The notes: generated by a model not told the origin, from the sequence alone. DNA of 64,000 bases from Buchnera aphidicola (Taiwanaphis decaspermi) (GCF_039405155.1 NZ_CP135049.1:1-64000), one strand, 5' to 3'; shown: positions 25,008 through 38,407, counted from the first letter of the stretch. Program-made: numbers and translations.

Positions 25008-27281
25008 ATGAATATTTTAAGTCATATACTTGGTTTTCCTCGTATAGGTGTTAACCGCGAGTTAAAAAAAGCACAAGAAAATTATTGGCAAGGTAAATAC
25101 AATAAAAAAAAATTATTATCTATTGGATATAAATTAAGAAAAAAACATTGGAAAAAACAATTAAGTTCAGGTTTAGATTTTATAACTGTTGGTGACTTTT
25201 CTTGGTATGATCATGTTTTAAACACAACAATGTTATTAGGAAACATTCCAGATAGACATAAAAATTACGACAATTCAATTGATATTGATACATTATTCAG
25301 AATAGCTAGAGGAACAGCTCCTACTGGACATTCAACATCAGCCTCAGAAATGACAAAGTGGTTTAACACAAATTATCATTATATAGTTCCTGAATTTAAA
25401 AAAGATCAGGATTTTAATTTTAGTTGGTCACAAATTATAGAAGAAGTAGATGAAGCTTTATCATTAGGATACATAGTAAAGCCAGTAATTTTAGGTCCTT
25501 TAACATACTTATGGTTAGGAAAAAAAACAGAAAATAATTCTTTTGATGTATTAGATTTATTAAAAAAAATAGTTCCTATATATATTTATATATTAAAAGA
25601 GTTTAAAAAACGTAATATTGAGTGGGTTCAAATAGATGAACCTATATTGGTATTAGACCTCCCAAAAAATTGGTTAAAAAAATTTTATGATGTTTATAAA
25701 TTATTACATGGTACAATAAAAATATTACTTACTACTTATTTTGGAAGTATTTCTCATAATATAAAATATATTAATGATTTTTTTGTTGACGGTATTCATA
25801 TAGATTTAATTCATGGTGATGATAATATATTTTCATTAAATTCTAAAATATCTCAAAAAAAAACTCTGTCATTAGGTATTATAAATGGTAGAAATGTTTG
25901 GAAATCTAATCTTGATAATTGGTTTGATGTAATAAATAATATAAAAAAAAGCAGAAATAAATTATGGTTAGGTTCTTCATGTTCATTACTTCATACACCA
26001 ATAGATTTAAATTATGAGAAGAAAATAGATAGTGAAACTAAAAGCTGGTTTTCTTTTGCTATACAAAAATGTGAAGAACTATCATTATTACGAGATTCCT
26101 TAAACTCTAATAACAAAAATAATATTGAAGATTGGGTTAAACCTATTAATGCAAGAGAGTTATCTACAAAAGTAAATAAACATTTAGTATCAGAGAGAGT
26201 ACAATCTATCAGAAATAATGATTTAAAAAGAACAAACACCTATAATTCACGTTATAAATTACAAAATAAAAAAATTAAGTTACCTATTTTACCTACTACA
26301 ACTATAGGTTCTTTCCCTCAAACTAAAGAAATAAGAAATTTGAGAATGGATTTTAAAAAAGGTGTTATTAACCAAGAATTATATGATAAAAAAATACGAA
26401 ATGAAATTAAAAAGAATATTAAGATACAAGAAAAAATAGATATTGATGTTTTGGTTCATGGAGAACCTGAAAGAAATGATATGGTTGAATATTTTGGTGA
26501 AAAATTAAATGGTTTTACTTTTACTAGTAATGGATGGGTGCAAAGTTATGGATCACGATGTGTAAAACCTCCTATAATAATAGGAGATATATACAGATCT
26601 AAACCTATAACAATAGATTATGCAAAATATGCTCAATCTCTTACAAAAAAACCGGTAAAAGGAATGTTAACAGGACCTGTAACAATATTATTTTGGTCTT
26701 TTCCTAGAGAAGATATATCCAAAAAAATTATTGCTAAACAAATTGCACTTGCTTTAAGAGACGAAGTTTTAGATTTGGAAAATGCAGGTATTAAAATTAT
26801 ACAAATAGATGAACCTGCTTTACGAGAAGGATTACCATTAAGAAAAAACAAATGGAAATCATATTTAAAATGGTCTGTTGATGCTTTCCGATTAAGTTCA
26901 TCAGTAGTTAAAGACGAAACACAAATACATACACATATGTGTTATTGTGAATTTAGTGACATAATGAATGCCATAGTTAATTTAGACGCTGATGTTATTA
27001 CTCTTGAAACTGCTAGAACCAATATAGAAATATTAGAAAAAATTAAAAACTTTCAATATCCAAATAGCATAGGACCTGGAATATATGACATACATTCTCC
27101 AAACATACCAAAAAAGAAAGAAATTTTAATTTTATTAAATAAATATTTAAAAATAATTTCTAAAAATAAATTATGGGTAAATCCAGATTGTGGTTTAAAA
27201 ACTAGAAGTGTTGAAGAAACAATAAGTGCTTTAAAAAATATGGTCGATGCTACAAAAAATATACGTAAAAAAATAAATTAG
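25008..27281 (+). CDS. metE: MetE, cobalamin-independent methionine synthase
   Basis: Final step of methionine synthesis: methyl transfer from 5-methyltetrahydrofolate to homocysteine without B12. 757 aa (753 in E. coli). N-terminal [20 protein letters not shown], linker [14 protein letters not shown], and the C-terminal zinc site with [10 protein letters not shown] and [10 protein letters not shown] carrying the His/Cys ligands. MetF (41955) supplies its cosubstrate. ATG 25008 behind AGAGG. A hairpin terminator follows at 27297. Confidence 0.96.
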   Translation: MNILSHILGFPRIGVNRELKKAQENYWQGKYNKKKLLSIGYKLRKKHWKKQLSSGLDFITVGDFSWYDHVLNTTMLLGNIPDRHKNYDNSIDIDTLFRIARGTAPTGHSTSASEMTKWFNTNYHYIVPEFKKDQDFNFSWSQIIEEVDEALSLGYIVKPVILGPLTYLWLGKKTENNSFDVLDLLKKIVPIYIYILKEFKKRNIEWVQIDEPILVLDLPKNWLKKFYDVYKLLHGTIKILLTTYFGSISHNIKYINDFFVDGIHIDLIHGDDNIFSLNSKISQKKTLSLGIINGRNVWKSNLDNWFDVINNIKKSRNKLWLGSSCSLLHTPIDLNYEKKIDSETKSWFSFAIQKCEELSLLRDSLNSNNKNNIEDWVKPINARELSTKVNKHLVSERVQSIRNNDLKRTNTYNSRYKLQNKKIKLPILPTTTIGSFPQTKEIRNLRMDFKKGVINQELYDKKIRNEIKKNIKIQEKIDIDVLVHGEPERNDMVEYFGEKLNGFTFTSNGWVQSYGSRCVKPPIIIGDIYRSKPITIDYAKYAQSLTKKPVKGMLTGPVTILFWSFPREDISKKIIAKQIALALRDEVLDLENAGIKIIQIDEPALREGLPLRKNKWKSYLKWSVDAFRLSSSVVKDETQIHTHMCYCEFSDIMNAIVNLDADVITLETARTNIEILEKIKNFQYPNSIGPGIYDIHSPNIPKKKEILILLNKYLKIISKNKLWVNPDCGLKTRSVEETISALKNMVDATKNIRKKIN

Positions 27282-27296
27282 TAATTAAAACACAAC

Positions 27297-27327
27297 AGTA
27301 GGATGATAAATTATTATCCTACTTTTA
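27297..27327 (+). terminator. Terminator between metE and purH
   Basis: Inverted repeat AGTAGGATGATAA (27297-27309) with TTATTATCCTACT (27311-27323), 12-13 pairs counting one G-U, then TTTTATATT. It follows metE by 15 bases and lies in the convergent gap with purH, so it may serve both directions. Confidence 0.7.
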
Positions 27328-27359
27328 TATTAATAATATTTTTTTATAAAAAAGTTATA

Positions 27360-28913
27360 TTAATGTTTAAAATGACGTAAATTTGTAAATAACATTGACA
27401 TATTATGTTCGTTAACAGCATCAATCGTGTCTTTGTCTCTTATAGATCCTCCACTTTGGATAATACAAGTAATTCCATTTTTTGCTGCAATGTCTATGTT
27501 ATCTCTAAACGGTAAAAATGCATCGGAAGATAATACTGATCCATAAATATTTGTTTTATTGGATAAAGATTTTTTTATAGAAATTTTTGTTGCATCCAAT
27601 CTACTTGTTTGACCAGATCCAATACCTAAAGTTACTTTATTTAAGACACAAACCACAGAATTGGATTTTGTAAATTTATTTATTTTCCAAGCAAAAATAG
27701 AATCTTCTATTTCTTTTTTAGTAGGTTTTTTTTTGCTAACTATTTTAAATTTATTAATAATTATAGAATTATATTCCTGTATCAAAAAACCATTAGAAAA
27801 ATTTTTAATCTCTAAAGTATTTAACAAATTTATATTTTTATAAAATATCAATATTACTTTTTTTCTTATTTTTAATTTTGCTAACGCTTTTTTTGTTGAA
27901 GAAGGAGCAATAATTATTTCTACAAATTGTTTTTTAAATATTACATCTAAAGTATTTTCATCTATTTTTCTATTAAAAACAATAATACCTCCAAAAGAAG
28001 ATATTGAATCAGAATAATAAGCTTTTATATAAGCATTATTTATATCAATATCTGTAGCTGCTGCACATGGATTAGAATGCTTTATTATTAAACATGTTGG
28101 TGTTTTGAATTGATATATACATTTTATTGCAGTTTCTATATCATTAATATTATTGTAAGATAATTCATCACCTGTTATTTGTTTAAACATCTCATTACTT
28201 AATATTTTGTTATTTTTTTCTTTATAAATATAAGATTTTTGATGAGGATTTTCTCCATATAATAAACTTTTATATTTCACCAATTTTAATTCTATTCTAT
28301 TTGGAAATATTTTTTTCTTTTTCTTTTTCTTTTTATTTTTATTTTTTTTGAAAGCATGAAAAATATTTTTTTCATATTCCAAGCTATATTGAAATGCTTT
28401 TTTAGCTAAGTTGAATCTGGTGTTTAAACTTACTTTGTTATTTGCATTTTTCATTTCTGAAATTATTTTATCATAATCTTTAAAATCAACAATTACTGTA
28501 ACATTTTTATAATTTTTAGCCCCAGATCTAACCATTCCAGGGCCTCCAATATCTATATTTGTTAATATTTTTTTGAATGTATTATTATTATCAGTAATAT
28601 TATAAAAGTTAACTACTATCATGTCCATTATAACTATTTTATTTTTTTTTATTATATGTTCATCTATTTTACCTCTTTGCAAAATACCAGCATATATTTT
28701 AGGATGTATTGTTTTTATTCTTCCATCTAATATTTCTGGAAAATTTATGTAATTTGATATATTTATTACTTTAATATTTGATTCGGACAATGTTTTATAA
28801 GTACCTCCAGTAGAATATATTGCTATGTTTCTTTTTTTTAATTTTTTAGCAAAATCAATAATTTTAGATTTATTATATACACTCAACAATGCATTTTTTA
28901 TTACTTTAGTCAA
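27360..28913 (-). CDS. purH: PurH, AICAR transformylase / IMP cyclohydrolase
   Basis: Last two steps of IMP synthesis. 517 aa (529 in E. coli). N-terminal cyclohydrolase with LLSVYNKSKI, STGGTYKTL and GGPGMVRSGAKN; C-terminal transformylase with LLYGENPHQKS, IIKHSNPCAAA (catalytic Lys-His) and SDAFLPFRDNIDIAAKNG, ending TNLRHFKH. A lysine run around residue 200 replaces a variable linker. In reduced endosymbionts this enzyme can recycle AICAR released by histidine synthesis. It follows hupA after about 65 bases and is probably the end of the rpoBC unit. Confidence 0.95.
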   Translation of the reverse strand: MTKVIKNALLSVYNKSKIIDFAKKLKKRNIAIYSTGGTYKTLSESNIKVINISNYINFPEILDGRIKTIHPKIYAGILQRGKIDEHIIKKNKIVIMDMIVVNFYNITDNNNTFKKILTNIDIGGPGMVRSGAKNYKNVTVIVDFKDYDKIISEMKNANNKVSLNTRFNLAKKAFQYSLEYEKNIFHAFKKNKNKKKKKKKKIFPNRIELKLVKYKSLLYGENPHQKSYIYKEKNNKILSNEMFKQITGDELSYNNINDIETAIKCIYQFKTPTCLIIKHSNPCAAATDIDINNAYIKAYYSDSISSFGGIIVFNRKIDENTLDVIFKKQFVEIIIAPSSTKKALAKLKIRKKVILIFYKNINLLNTLEIKNFSNGFLIQEYNSIIINKFKIVSKKKPTKKEIEDSIFAWKINKFTKSNSVVCVLNKVTLGIGSGQTSRLDATKISIKKSLSNKTNIYGSVLSSDAFLPFRDNIDIAAKNGITCIIQSGGSIRDKDTIDAVNEHNMSMLFTNLRHFKH

Positions 28914-28980
28914 AATAAAACTCCAATTGTATTATTAAAAATAATTATTTAAATTTAAAATACTAATTTTATAAAAAAAA

Positions 28981-29277
28981 TTATTTTTTGATATTATATT
29001 TAATTAAATTTATTTTATTTTTTATTTTTTTTGCAGGAATAAAAGATAATGTTTTTGAAGCAGGTATTTTTATTATTTCTCTAGTTTTAGGATGTATTCC
29101 TTTTCTTTTTGCACGGTATATTATTTTAAATGTTCCAAAACCTACTATTCTAACTTGTTTATTTATTTGTAAAGATTTTATAATTGCTGATAAAGTTAAC
29201 TCTAATGTTTTTTTAGCTTGTATTTTAGATAGATCTCCTATATTTGCAATTAAATTAATCAATTTAATTTTATTCAT
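28981..29277 (-). CDS. hupA: DNA-binding protein HU
   Basis: Histone-like dimer that bends and compacts DNA. 98 aa, eight more than E. coli HU. NKIKLINLIANIGDLSKIQA at the start and the DNA-binding arm with VGFGTFKIIYRAKRKG and HPKTREIIKIPASKT are clear; the C-terminus carries an extra Lys/Ile/Asn stretch. AAGGA precedes ATG 29277. Lies 185 bases after rpoC; in E. coli a set of genes including hemE separates these. Confidence 0.93.
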   Translation of the reverse strand: MNKIKLINLIANIGDLSKIQAKKTLELTLSAIIKSLQINKQVRIVGFGTFKIIYRAKRKGIHPKTREIIKIPASKTLSFIPAKKIKNKINLIKYNIKK

Positions 29278-29421
29278 AATTTTTTCCTTTTGAACTTAAT
29301 TTAATTTTTTAAACAAAAAATTGTTTTTAAACATTTGTTTAATTTTTAAAAAATCTAATGTTGTATATTAAATATATACACATATAAGTATTTTTTTTAT
29401 GAGTATTTTTCATAATACATT

Positions 29422-29446
29422 GCAGCAATTTAATAAACTGCTGCTT
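29422..29446 (-). repeat. Short stem-loop after rpoC
   Basis: GCAGCA and TGCTGC arms around an A/T loop in the rpoC-hupA gap. No T tract follows on the minus strand, so it may be a processing or stabilising hairpin, or a weak remnant of the rpoBC terminator. Confidence 0.35.
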
Positions 29447-29461
29447 ATTTATATATAAAAA

Positions 29462-32400
29462 TTATTGTTTATTGTAAATTTTTGTAAATATATTAGAATT
29501 TAATAATTGAGATAAATTAGCTGATGCTTCTTCTGCACTTATTTTTTTTGACTTTATTTTTTTTTCAAATATTATTTTTTTGTTTTTTTTGTTTTTTAAA
29601 CGAACTTTATGATATTCATATCCAGTTCCTGAAGGAATTAATCTTCCTACAATAACATTTTCTTTTAATCCTCTCAAATTATCTTTTTTTCCTGCAATAG
29701 CTGATTCTGTTAAAACTCTTGTAGTTTCTTGAAAAGAAGCTGCTGATATAAAAGATTCAGTTGCTAATGATGCTTTAGTAATTCCTAATAGTTCTCTTTG
29801 GAAAGTTACTTTTATCTTTTTAAGAGAAGATAATTTGTTATTATATGATTTTATTTTAGAGTACTCTACTTGTTCACCTTCTAAAAAATCAGATTCTCCA
29901 GAATTTATGATAATCGCTTTTCTTAACATTTGTCTGACTATTACTTCAATATGTTTATCATTTATTTTAACTCCTTGTAAACGATAAACTTCTTGAACTT
30001 CATTTATTATATATTTTGTAACTTCTTGCACACCTCTTAATCTTAATATATCATGTGGAGATTCAGGTCCGTCAGATATAACATCTCCTTTATTAATTTG
30101 TTCTCCTTCAAAAACATTTAATTGCCTCCATTTAGGAATCATTTCTTCATATGAGTTTTCATTATTTAATGAAGTTATTATTAATCTTCTTTTTCCTTTA
30201 GTTTCTTTACCAAAAGATATAACACCACTAATTTCAGATAAAATAGCTAATTCTTTTGGTTTTCTTGCTTCAAACAAATCTGCAACTCTTGGTAATCCTC
30301 CTGTTATATCTTTTGTACCACTAGATTCCTGAGGAATTCTAGCTAAAGTATCACCAGCATTAATATAAACATTATCATCTAATTGAATAATAGATTTTCC
30401 AGGTAAAAAATATTTAGCAGGCATATCAGTACCAGATATTAAAACATTTTCTCCGTAATTATTTATTATTTCAATAGCAGGTCTTAAATCTTTAGCTATA
30501 GTTGTTCTTTCTGATGTATCTAATACTATTATAGATGATAATCCTGTAAGCTCATCTGCTTGTTTTACAATACTTTGACCTTCTATCATATCAACAAATT
30601 TAACATAACCACTAACTTCTGTTATAACTGGCATAGTATGTGGATCCCAATTTGCTATAGTTTCCCCTGTTATTACTTGTTCTCCATCATTTTTATTTAT
30701 CACAGATCCATAAGGTACTTTGTAACTTTCTTTAATTCTATAAACATCATCTAAAATTTGTATTTCTACATTTCTTGATGTAATAATAATTTTTCCTGAA
30801 GAATTTATAACAGATTTAGAATTATTTATTTTTATAGTACCTGTATTTTTTACTTGTATACTAGATTCTGTAGCAGCTCTGGATGCAGCTCCTCCGATAT
30901 GAAACGTACGCATTGTAAGTTGAGTACCTGGCTCACCTATAGATTGAGCTGCTATAACACCTATTGCTTCTCCTTTTTTTACTAATTTTCCTCTAGCTAA
31001 ATCTCTACCATAACATTGAGCACAAACACCAAAATTAGTTTCACAGTTTACTACAGATCTTACTTTTACCATATCTATAGAATTTTTATCTAAAATATCA
31101 CAATATTTTTCATCCAATAAAGTATTTTTGTAAATCAATACTTTTTTTGTTTTTTTTTCTAGTATATCCTCCATAGTAACTCTACCTAAGACTCTTTCTC
31201 TTAATGGTTCTTTTACATCTCCTCCCTCTATTACAGGAGTCATTAATATTCCTTTATTTGTTTTACAATCATCTTCTGTTACGACTAAATCTTGTGCAAC
31301 ATCTACCAATCTTCTAGTTAGATATCCAGAGTTAGCTGTTTTCAACGCTGTATCTGCTAGTCCCTTTCTAGCTCCATGAGTAGAAATAAAATATTGCAAA
31401 ACATTTAATCCTTCTCTGAAGTTTGCTGTTATTGGTGTTTCAATTATTGATCCATCTGGTTTTGCCATTAAACCTCTCATACCAGCTAATTGTCTAATTT
31501 GTGCTGCTGAACCTCTAGCTCCAGAGTCAGCCATCATAAATATGCTATTAAAAGAAGTTTGTTTTTTTTCTATATTTTTTCTATTTTTTACTTTTTCTAT
31601 AGATATATTTTCCATCATCGCTTTAGCTACTTTTTCATTTGCTGACGTCCATATATCAATAACTTTATTGTATCTTTCATTATTAGTTACTAATCCAGAT
31701 TGGAATTGTTCTTGTATTTCTGTGACTTCTTGTTCAGCTTCTAATATAATTTTTTGTTTTTTGTTAGGAATAATCATATCATCTATACCTACAGATGATC
31801 CTGATTTTGCAGCATAATTAAAACCTGTATACATTATATTATCTGCAAATTTAACAGTATATTTTAACCCCAATATTCTATAACACATATTAATCATTTG
31901 AGAAACACTTTTTTTACCTAAAGTTTTGTTAACAATTTTATATGGTAATCCTTTAGGAACTATTTTCCATAAAATTGCTCTACCTATAGTAGTTTTAACT
32001 AATTTTGTTTTTTTTATGTAATTTTTATTAATATTTAACTTATATTCATTAATTCTAACTTTAACTTTTGCATGTAATTCAGCTATATTAGAAAAATAAA
32101 CTTTTTCAGCTTCCTCTGAGTTTCTTAAGATCATTCCTTCTCCCACAGCATTTATCTTTTTTCTAGTCATGTAATATAATCCTAATATCACATCTTGAGA
32201 AGGAACTATGATAGGTTCTCCATTAGCAGGAGATAAAATATTATTAGTAGACATCATTAAAGATTTAGCTTCTAATTGTGATTTTTTTGTTAATGGTATA
32301 TGAACAGCCATTTGATCACCATCAAAATCTGCATTATAAGCAGCACATACTAGAGGATGTAATTGAATAGCTTTTCCTTCAATTAATATTGGTTCAAAAG

Positions 32401-33700
32401 CTTGTATTCCTAATCTATGTAAAGTAGGAGCTCTATTTAATAACACAGGATGATTAGAAATAACTTCTTCTAAAACATCCCATACTATGTTTTCTTCACG
32501 ATCTACCATTCTTTTTGCTGATTTTATTGTAGTTGCTAATCCTTTGTTTTCTAGTTTTCCGAATATGAATGGTTTGAATAGTTCTAGCGCCATTTTTTTT
32601 GGTAAACCACATTGATTTAGTTTAAGATATGGACCGACTGTAATAACTGATCTTCCTGAATAATCAACTCTTTTTCCCAATAAATTTTGTCTAAATCTTC
32701 CTTGTTTTCCCTTAATCATATCAGCTAATGATTTTAAAGGTCTTTTGTTAGAACCTGTAATTGCTCTACCTCTTCTACCATTATCTAATAATGCGTCTAC
32801 TGCTTCTTGTAACATTCTTTTTTCATTTCTAACTATTATGTCTGGAGCAGATAAATCTAAAAGTCTTTTTAATCTGTTGTTTCTGTTTATAACTCTTCTG
32901 TATAAATCATTTAAATCAGAAGTTGCAAATCTACCACCATCTAATGGAACTAATGGTCTTAAGTCTGGAGGTAATATAGGTAATACTGTTAAAATCATCC
33001 ATTCTGGTTTATTTTCAGATTGTATAAATGATTCTAATATTTTAATTCTTTTTGTTATTTTCTTTTTTTTAGTTTCAGAATTAATATTATTTAATTCTTC
33101 TTTTAACATTTTGCATTCATTAACTAAATTAATATCTTTTAGTAATAATTGTATAGCTTCAGCACCCATTTTAGCATCAAACTCTTCTCCAAATTCTTCT
33201 AGAGCATCTAAATATTGTTCTTCAGTTAAAATTTGTTTTTTTTCTAAACTACTAGTATTTTCATCAATCACTACATAAGATTCAAAATATAAAATTCTTT
33301 CAATATCTCTTAAAGGCATATCTAATAATAAACCTATTCTTGACGGTAATGATTTCAAAAACCATATATGAGCTGTAGGAGAAGCTAATTCTATGTGACC
33401 CATTCTATCTCTTCTTACTTTAGTTTGTGTAACTTCAACACCACATTTTTCACATATGACTCCTCTATGTTTTAATCTTTTATATTTTCCACATAAACAT
33501 TCATAATCTTTTATAGGGCCAAAAATACGAGAGCAAAAAAGACCATCTCTTTCGGGTTTAAATGTACGATAATTTATTGTTTCTGGTTTTTTTACTTCAC
33601 CAAACGACCACGATCTAATCATATCCGGAGATGCTAAAGCTATTTTAATAGAATTAAATTCTTCAATTCTGTTATTTACCTTTACATTTGTTTTTTTCAC
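29462..33700 (-). CDS. rpoC: RNA polymerase subunit beta'
   Basis: Catalytic subunit of RNA polymerase. 1412 aa (1407 in E. coli). Starts with GTG at 33700, as in E. coli, behind AGGA. Zinc finger [19 protein letters not shown] near residues 70-90, the active-site [12 protein letters not shown], bridge helix region [21 protein letters not shown], and the trigger-loop segment [14 protein letters not shown]. Very well conserved; some Lys-rich variation in lineage-specific insertions. Confidence 0.97.
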   Translation of the reverse strand: MKKTNVKVNNRIEEFNSIKIALASPDMIRSWSFGEVKKPETINYRTFKPERDGLFCSRIFGPIKDYECLCGKYKRLKHRGVICEKCGVEVTQTKVRRDRMGHIELASPTAHIWFLKSLPSRIGLLLDMPLRDIERILYFESYVVIDENTSSLEKKQILTEEQYLDALEEFGEEFDAKMGAEAIQLLLKDINLVNECKMLKEELNNINSETKKKKITKRIKILESFIQSENKPEWMILTVLPILPPDLRPLVPLDGGRFATSDLNDLYRRVINRNNRLKRLLDLSAPDIIVRNEKRMLQEAVDALLDNGRRGRAITGSNKRPLKSLADMIKGKQGRFRQNLLGKRVDYSGRSVITVGPYLKLNQCGLPKKMALELFKPFIFGKLENKGLATTIKSAKRMVDREENIVWDVLEEVISNHPVLLNRAPTLHRLGIQAFEPILIEGKAIQLHPLVCAAYNADFDGDQMAVHIPLTKKSQLEAKSLMMSTNNILSPANGEPIIVPSQDVILGLYYMTRKKINAVGEGMILRNSEEAEKVYFSNIAELHAKVKVRINEYKLNINKNYIKKTKLVKTTIGRAILWKIVPKGLPYKIVNKTLGKKSVSQMINMCYRILGLKYTVKFADNIMYTGFNYAAKSGSSVGIDDMIIPNKKQKIILEAEQEVTEIQEQFQSGLVTNNERYNKVIDIWTSANEKVAKAMMENISIEKVKNRKNIEKKQTSFNSIFMMADSGARGSAAQIRQLAGMRGLMAKPDGSIIETPITANFREGLNVLQYFISTHGARKGLADTALKTANSGYLTRRLVDVAQDLVVTEDDCKTNKGILMTPVIEGGDVKEPLRERVLGRVTMEDILEKKTKKVLIYKNTLLDEKYCDILDKNSIDMVKVRSVVNCETNFGVCAQCYGRDLARGKLVKKGEAIGVIAAQSIGEPGTQLTMRTFHIGGAASRAATESSIQVKNTGTIKINNSKSVINSSGKIIITSRNVEIQILDDVYRIKESYKVPYGSVINKNDGEQVITGETIANWDPHTMPVITEVSGYVKFVDMIEGQSIVKQADELTGLSSIIVLDTSERTTIAKDLRPAIEIINNYGENVLISGTDMPAKYFLPGKSIIQLDDNVYINAGDTLARIPQESSGTKDITGGLPRVADLFEARKPKELAILSEISGVISFGKETKGKRRLIITSLNNENSYEEMIPKWRQLNVFEGEQINKGDVISDGPESPHDILRLRGVQEVTKYIINEVQEVYRLQGVKINDKHIEVIVRQMLRKAIIINSGESDFLEGEQVEYSKIKSYNNKLSSLKKIKVTFQRELLGITKASLATESFISAASFQETTRVLTESAIAGKKDNLRGLKENVIVGRLIPSGTGYEYHKVRLKNKKNKKIIFEKKIKSKKISAEEASANLSQLLNSNIFTKIYNKQ

Positions 33701-33768
33701 ATGTTTGTCCTGCTGTTAGAATGAAAAAATTTTAATATTTAATTTAATTGTGATAATAATTAAAGTCA

Positions 33769-36700
33769 TCAATCTTCTAATTCTATATTTATGCCTAATG
33801 AACGAATTTCCTTCAAAAGAACATTAAATGATTCAGGCATTCCTGGCTCCATTCTGTGATTACCATCTACAATATTTTTATACATTTTAGTTCTTCCACT
33901 AACATCATCAGATTTTACAGTTAACATTTCTTGTAAAGAATAAGCAGCTCCGTAAGCTTCCAAAGCCCATACTTCCATTTCACCAAATCTTTGACCTCCG
34001 AATTGTGCTTTACCTCCTAATGGTTGTTGTGTTACTAAACTATAAGAACCAGTAGATCTAGCATGCATTTTATCATCAATTAAATGATTTAATTTTAACA
34101 TATACATATAACCAACTGTTACTAATCTTTCAAAAGGTTCACCAGTTCTTCCATCGAATAATTTTATTTGACCTGATGTTGGTAAATTGCTAAGTTTTAA
34201 TAATTTTTTTATTTCTTTTTCTTTAGCTCCATCAAACACTGGTGTAGAAATTGGAAGACCATCTTTTAAATTTTGAGCTAATTCATATATTTCTGTTTTT
34301 GAAAAATTATTCAAATTTACTTTTTGTCTGATATTGTCTCCTAAATCATATGCTTTTTGCATAAATTTTTTTAACTTGAAAAAGTTTTTTTGTTTTTTTA
34401 ATATATGATTTATTTTATTACCAATTCCTTTTGCTGCCATACCTAGATGAGTTTCTAAAATTTGACCTATGTTCATTCTTGAAGGAACTCCTAAAGGATT
34501 TAAAACTATATCTACAGGTATTCCATTTTCATCATATGGCATATCTTCAACTGGATTTATTTTAGAAATAACACCTTTATTTCCATGACGTCCAGCCATT
34601 TTATCACCAGTTTGTATTTGACGTTTAACTGCCAAATAAACTTTAACTATTTTTAATATACCAGGAGACAAATCATCACCTTGAGTGATTTTGTTTTTTT
34701 TTATTTTTATTTTCTTTTCAAATATTTTTTTTAATTTGGAGTGTTTTCTTTGAAATTCTATTAATATTTTTTTATCTTTTTTATTATTTAACTTGTATTG
34801 CAATAGTTCTTTTTTACGAATATTATTAATTAATTTTTCATTTATATTAAGTGATATTAAAAAATTTTTAATATTATAAAATATAACTTCTTCTAAAATT
34901 TTAAATTCTTCAAATAAATCTTTATCTATTTGTTTTAATTTCATATTTTCTATTTCTATAGTTCTTTTATCTTTTTTAACTCCTTCTCTAGTAAAAATTT
35001 GAACATCTATCACTGTACCATATACTCCATTAGGTACTCTTAAAGATGAATCTTTAACGTCTGATGCTTTTTCACCAAAAATAGCACGTAACAACTTTTC
35101 CTCTGGAGTAAGTTGTGTTTCACCTTTAGGTGTCACTTTGCCTACTAATATATCTCCACCTTTTATTTCTGCACCAATATAAACAATTCCAGATTCATCT
35201 AATTTTGATAAAGCATGTTCTCCTACATTTGGGATATCAGATGTAATTTCTTCTGCACCTAATTTAGTATCTCTTGAAATACATAATAATTCTTGAATAT
35301 GTATAGTAGTAAATCTATCATCTTGAACTATTTTTTCTGAAATTAAAATAGAATCTTCAAAGTTATATCCATTCCATGGCATAAAAGCTACTCTCATGTT
35401 TTGTCCTAAAGCTAATTCTCCTAAATCAGTAGATGGTCCATCAGCTAAAACATCATTTTTTTTTATTTGATCATTTAATGATACACATGGTCTTTGATTA
35501 ATACATGTATTTTGATTTGATCTAGTATATTTTGTCAGGTTGTATATATCTATTTCGAAATCTTCATTTTTTATTTCTTTTTTATCTACTTTAATAACAA
35601 TTTTTGAAGAATCCATGAATTGTACAACACCACTTCTTTTTGCTATAACAGTTACTCCTGAATCTATAGCAACAGATCTTTCCATACCTGTACCAACTAA
35701 AGGTTTTTCTGATTTAATAGTAGGCACAGCTTGTCTTTGCATATTAGATCCCATTAAAGCACGATTAGCATCATCATGTTCTAAAAAAGGAATCAAGGAA
35801 GCTCCTACAGATACTATTTGTTGAGTAGAAACATCCATATAATTTACTAATTTTTTATGAAATAATCTAGATTCTCCTTTATGTCTACATATAACTAAAT
35901 CTTCTAAAAAATGTCCATTTTTATTTATTTTTGTATTAGCCTGTGCAATAATATATTTATTTTCTTCTATTGCTGACAAATATTTTATATCATTACTAAC
36001 TATACTATTAAAAACTTTTCTGTATGGTGTTTCTAGAAAACCATATTTATTTGTTTGAGCATATACAGATAATGAATTAATTAATCCAATATTAGGACCT
36101 TCAGGAGTTTCTATGGGACATACTCTTCCATAATGAGTTGGATGTACATCTCTTACTTCAAATCCAGCTCTTTCTCTAGTTAATCCACCTACACCTAATG
36201 CAGATATCCTTCTTTTATGTGTTATTTCTGCAAGTGGATTATTTTGATCCATAAACTGTGATAATTGACTTGAATTAAAAAATTCTTTTATAGAGGAAGA
36301 AATAGGTTTTGCATTTATCATATCTTGAGGAGTTAATGAATCTATATCTACAGAAGATAATTTTTCTTTAACAGCTCTTTCTACTCTTATCAGTCCTACT
36401 CTAAATTGATTTTCAGTCATTTCTCCAACTGATCTAATTCTTCTATTTCCTAAATGATCTATATCATCTATTTCTCCTTTGCCATTTCTTATGTTTATTA
36501 ATTTTTTAATAACATTTATAATATCTTTGTTATTTAAAACACCTGATCCATATTTTGTATTTTTATTTAAAGAACTATTAAATTTCATTCTTCCTACAGG
36601 AGATAAATCATACTTTTCTACTGAAAAAAACAAATTATTAAATAAATTTTCCGATGCTTCTTTAGTTGGAGGTTCACCAGGACGCATCATTCTATAAATT

Positions 36701-37794
36701 TCAAATAATGAACCGATATAATCATTGGTTACATCTATTTTCAAAGTATCAGATATGTAAGATCCACAATCTATATCATTAGTAATAATTATTTCTATAT
36801 TATTAATTTTTTTTTTCTTTATCTTTTTTATAATTTCTTGAGATATTTCTGTATTTGCTAAAAAAATACATTCTTTATTTTTTATGTCGAAATAATCTTT
36901 AGCAATAGTTTTACCAATTAAATATTCTATAGGTAATGTTATTTCTTTTATTTTATCTTTATATAAACGACGTATATTTTTAAAAGTGATCCTTCTTCCT
37001 TTTTTTATATATATTTTATTGTTTATTTTTAAATTAAAAGATAATATTTCACCTTTTAATGCATTATTAAACAATTTCATTTTTATATCATTTTTCTTTA
37101 TAACAAAATTTATTTTTTTAAAAAAAATTCTTAAAATATCTTCTGTACTATATTTTAAAGATCTTAAAATAATACTAATTGGTAATTTTCTTCTTCTATC
37201 TATTCGGAAAAACAAGTTATCTTTTGAATCAAACTCAAAATCTAACCAAGATCCACGATATGGTATAATTCTAGCGTTATATAAAATTTTTCCTGAGGAA
37301 TTATTTTTACCTTTATCACTATCAAAAAAAACACCAGGGCTTCTATGTAACTGAGAAACAACAACTCTTTCTGTACCGTTAATCATAAAAGTTCCATTTT
37401 TAGTCATTAAAGGTATTTCTCCCATATATACTTCTTGTTCTTTAGAATTTTTAATTATTTTTTTTGTAGTGTCTGATTCATATATAATTAATTTTAATTT
37501 TACACGAAGAGGTACAGAATAAGTTAATCCTCTAAGTTTGCATTCTTTTACATTGAATATTTTTTTTCCTAATGAATAACTTAAATATCTTAACTCAGAA
37601 TTATTATTATAACTTTTAATAGGAAAAATAGATTTAAAAGCTGATTCTAAACCATTAGATTTTTTAGTGTCTTTTTTAATAAATTTTTCGAATGATTTTA
37701 ACTGTATTGCAAGAAGATATGGTATATTTAAAACTTTAGGGGTTTTTCTGAAATCTTTACGAATTCTTTTTTTTTCTGTATATGAGTAATACAT
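33769..37794 (-). CDS. rpoB: RNA polymerase subunit beta
   Basis: Large catalytic subunit. 1341 aa (1342 in E. coli). The rifampicin-region sequence [26 protein letters not shown] is present ([20 protein letters not shown]), also [33 protein letters not shown] and the C-terminal [19 protein letters not shown]. Residues of about 940-1040 are strongly diverged. ATG 37794; the attenuator hairpin lies upstream at 37913-37943. Confidence 0.97.
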   Translation of the reverse strand: MYYSYTEKKRIRKDFRKTPKVLNIPYLLAIQLKSFEKFIKKDTKKSNGLESAFKSIFPIKSYNNNSELRYLSYSLGKKIFNVKECKLRGLTYSVPLRVKLKLIIYESDTTKKIIKNSKEQEVYMGEIPLMTKNGTFMINGTERVVVSQLHRSPGVFFDSDKGKNNSSGKILYNARIIPYRGSWLDFEFDSKDNLFFRIDRRRKLPISIILRSLKYSTEDILRIFFKKINFVIKKNDIKMKLFNNALKGEILSFNLKINNKIYIKKGRRITFKNIRRLYKDKIKEITLPIEYLIGKTIAKDYFDIKNKECIFLANTEISQEIIKKIKKKKINNIEIIITNDIDCGSYISDTLKIDVTNDYIGSLFEIYRMMRPGEPPTKEASENLFNNLFFSVEKYDLSPVGRMKFNSSLNKNTKYGSGVLNNKDIINVIKKLINIRNGKGEIDDIDHLGNRRIRSVGEMTENQFRVGLIRVERAVKEKLSSVDIDSLTPQDMINAKPISSSIKEFFNSSQLSQFMDQNNPLAEITHKRRISALGVGGLTRERAGFEVRDVHPTHYGRVCPIETPEGPNIGLINSLSVYAQTNKYGFLETPYRKVFNSIVSNDIKYLSAIEENKYIIAQANTKINKNGHFLEDLVICRHKGESRLFHKKLVNYMDVSTQQIVSVGASLIPFLEHDDANRALMGSNMQRQAVPTIKSEKPLVGTGMERSVAIDSGVTVIAKRSGVVQFMDSSKIVIKVDKKEIKNEDFEIDIYNLTKYTRSNQNTCINQRPCVSLNDQIKKNDVLADGPSTDLGELALGQNMRVAFMPWNGYNFEDSILISEKIVQDDRFTTIHIQELLCISRDTKLGAEEITSDIPNVGEHALSKLDESGIVYIGAEIKGGDILVGKVTPKGETQLTPEEKLLRAIFGEKASDVKDSSLRVPNGVYGTVIDVQIFTREGVKKDKRTIEIENMKLKQIDKDLFEEFKILEEVIFYNIKNFLISLNINEKLINNIRKKELLQYKLNNKKDKKILIEFQRKHSKLKKIFEKKIKIKKNKITQGDDLSPGILKIVKVYLAVKRQIQTGDKMAGRHGNKGVISKINPVEDMPYDENGIPVDIVLNPLGVPSRMNIGQILETHLGMAAKGIGNKINHILKKQKNFFKLKKFMQKAYDLGDNIRQKVNLNNFSKTEIYELAQNLKDGLPISTPVFDGAKEKEIKKLLKLSNLPTSGQIKLFDGRTGEPFERLVTVGYMYMLKLNHLIDDKMHARSTGSYSLVTQQPLGGKAQFGGQRFGEMEVWALEAYGAAYSLQEMLTVKSDDVSGRTKMYKNIVDGNHRMEPGMPESFNVLLKEIRSLGINIELED

Positions 37795-37912
37795 GAAAAT
37801 TCCTTTAAAAACTTTTATTTGTTATAAAAATACAAATATAAATGTGTTTCTACAAAATAAAATAATTAATAAAAATATTTAAAATAATTTTAATAAAAAT
37901 TTTTAAACTTAT

Positions 37913-37943
37913 AAAAAAGCTGGTGATCAAAATATCACCAGCT
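37913..37943 (-). terminator. rplL-rpoB attenuator hairpin
   Basis: Read on the minus strand: a perfect 10-bp stem AGCTGGTGAT / ATCACCAGCT with a 6-base loop, followed by TTTTT and A. It sits 36 bases after the rplL stop and 118 bases before the rpoB start, the same place as the E. coli attenuator that lets only part of the ribosomal protein transcripts continue into rpoBC. Confidence 0.8.
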
Positions 37944-37979
37944 ATAAAATATATTCTATATTAATTGTGATAAAAAATT

Positions 37980-38351
37980 TTATTTAATTTCCACTTCAGC
38001 TCCAGATGATTCTAACAATTTTTTAAAAGATTCAGCTTCTTGTTTATTAATGCGTTCTTTTATATTTACAGGAGCTGATTCTACTAAATCTTTGGCTTCT
38101 TTTAATCCTAAACTAGTAGAACTGCGTACAGCTTTTATCACTGCTATTTTGTTGTTTCCAATATTCTTGAGAAACACATCAAATTCTGTTTTAGATTCTT
38201 CATTTTTCTTTTGACTGGAATTACCGTTATTGTTCAATAAATCTGTATATGATACTTTAAATTTTTTTTCCATGTCAGAAACTAAATCTACGATTTCCAT
38301 AACCGACATTTTTGATATTGATTCTAAAATTTGTTCTTTGCTAATAGACAT
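37980..38351 (-). CDS. rplL: 50S ribosomal protein L7/L12
   Basis: Stalk protein recruiting translation factors. 123 aa (121 in E. coli). N-terminal dimerisation helices ([15 protein letters not shown]), hinge rich in Asn/Ser/Gln instead of Ala, and the C-terminal factor-binding domain [23 protein letters not shown]. Last ribosomal gene before the attenuator. Confidence 0.95.
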   Translation of the reverse strand: MSISKEQILESISKMSVMEIVDLVSDMEKKFKVSYTDLLNNNGNSSQKKNEESKTEFDVFLKNIGNNKIAVIKAVRSSTSLGLKEAKDLVESAPVNIKERINKQEAESFKKLLESSGAEVEIK

Positions 38352-38407
38352 AATTATTATTCCTAAACTACATAAATATACTTATTTAATCAAAATAAAA
38401 TATATAA

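Noticed and set aside
30560..30754. Small plus-strand frames opposite rpoC and rpoB
   Set aside because: All lie wholly within conserved polymerase genes on the other strand and lack any recognisable features.
32745..33278. 177-codon open frame on the plus strand opposite rpoC
   Set aside because: It is the reverse strand of a highly conserved rpoC segment; such shadows are common where the sense codons avoid certain triplets. No ribosome binding site and no family resemblance.
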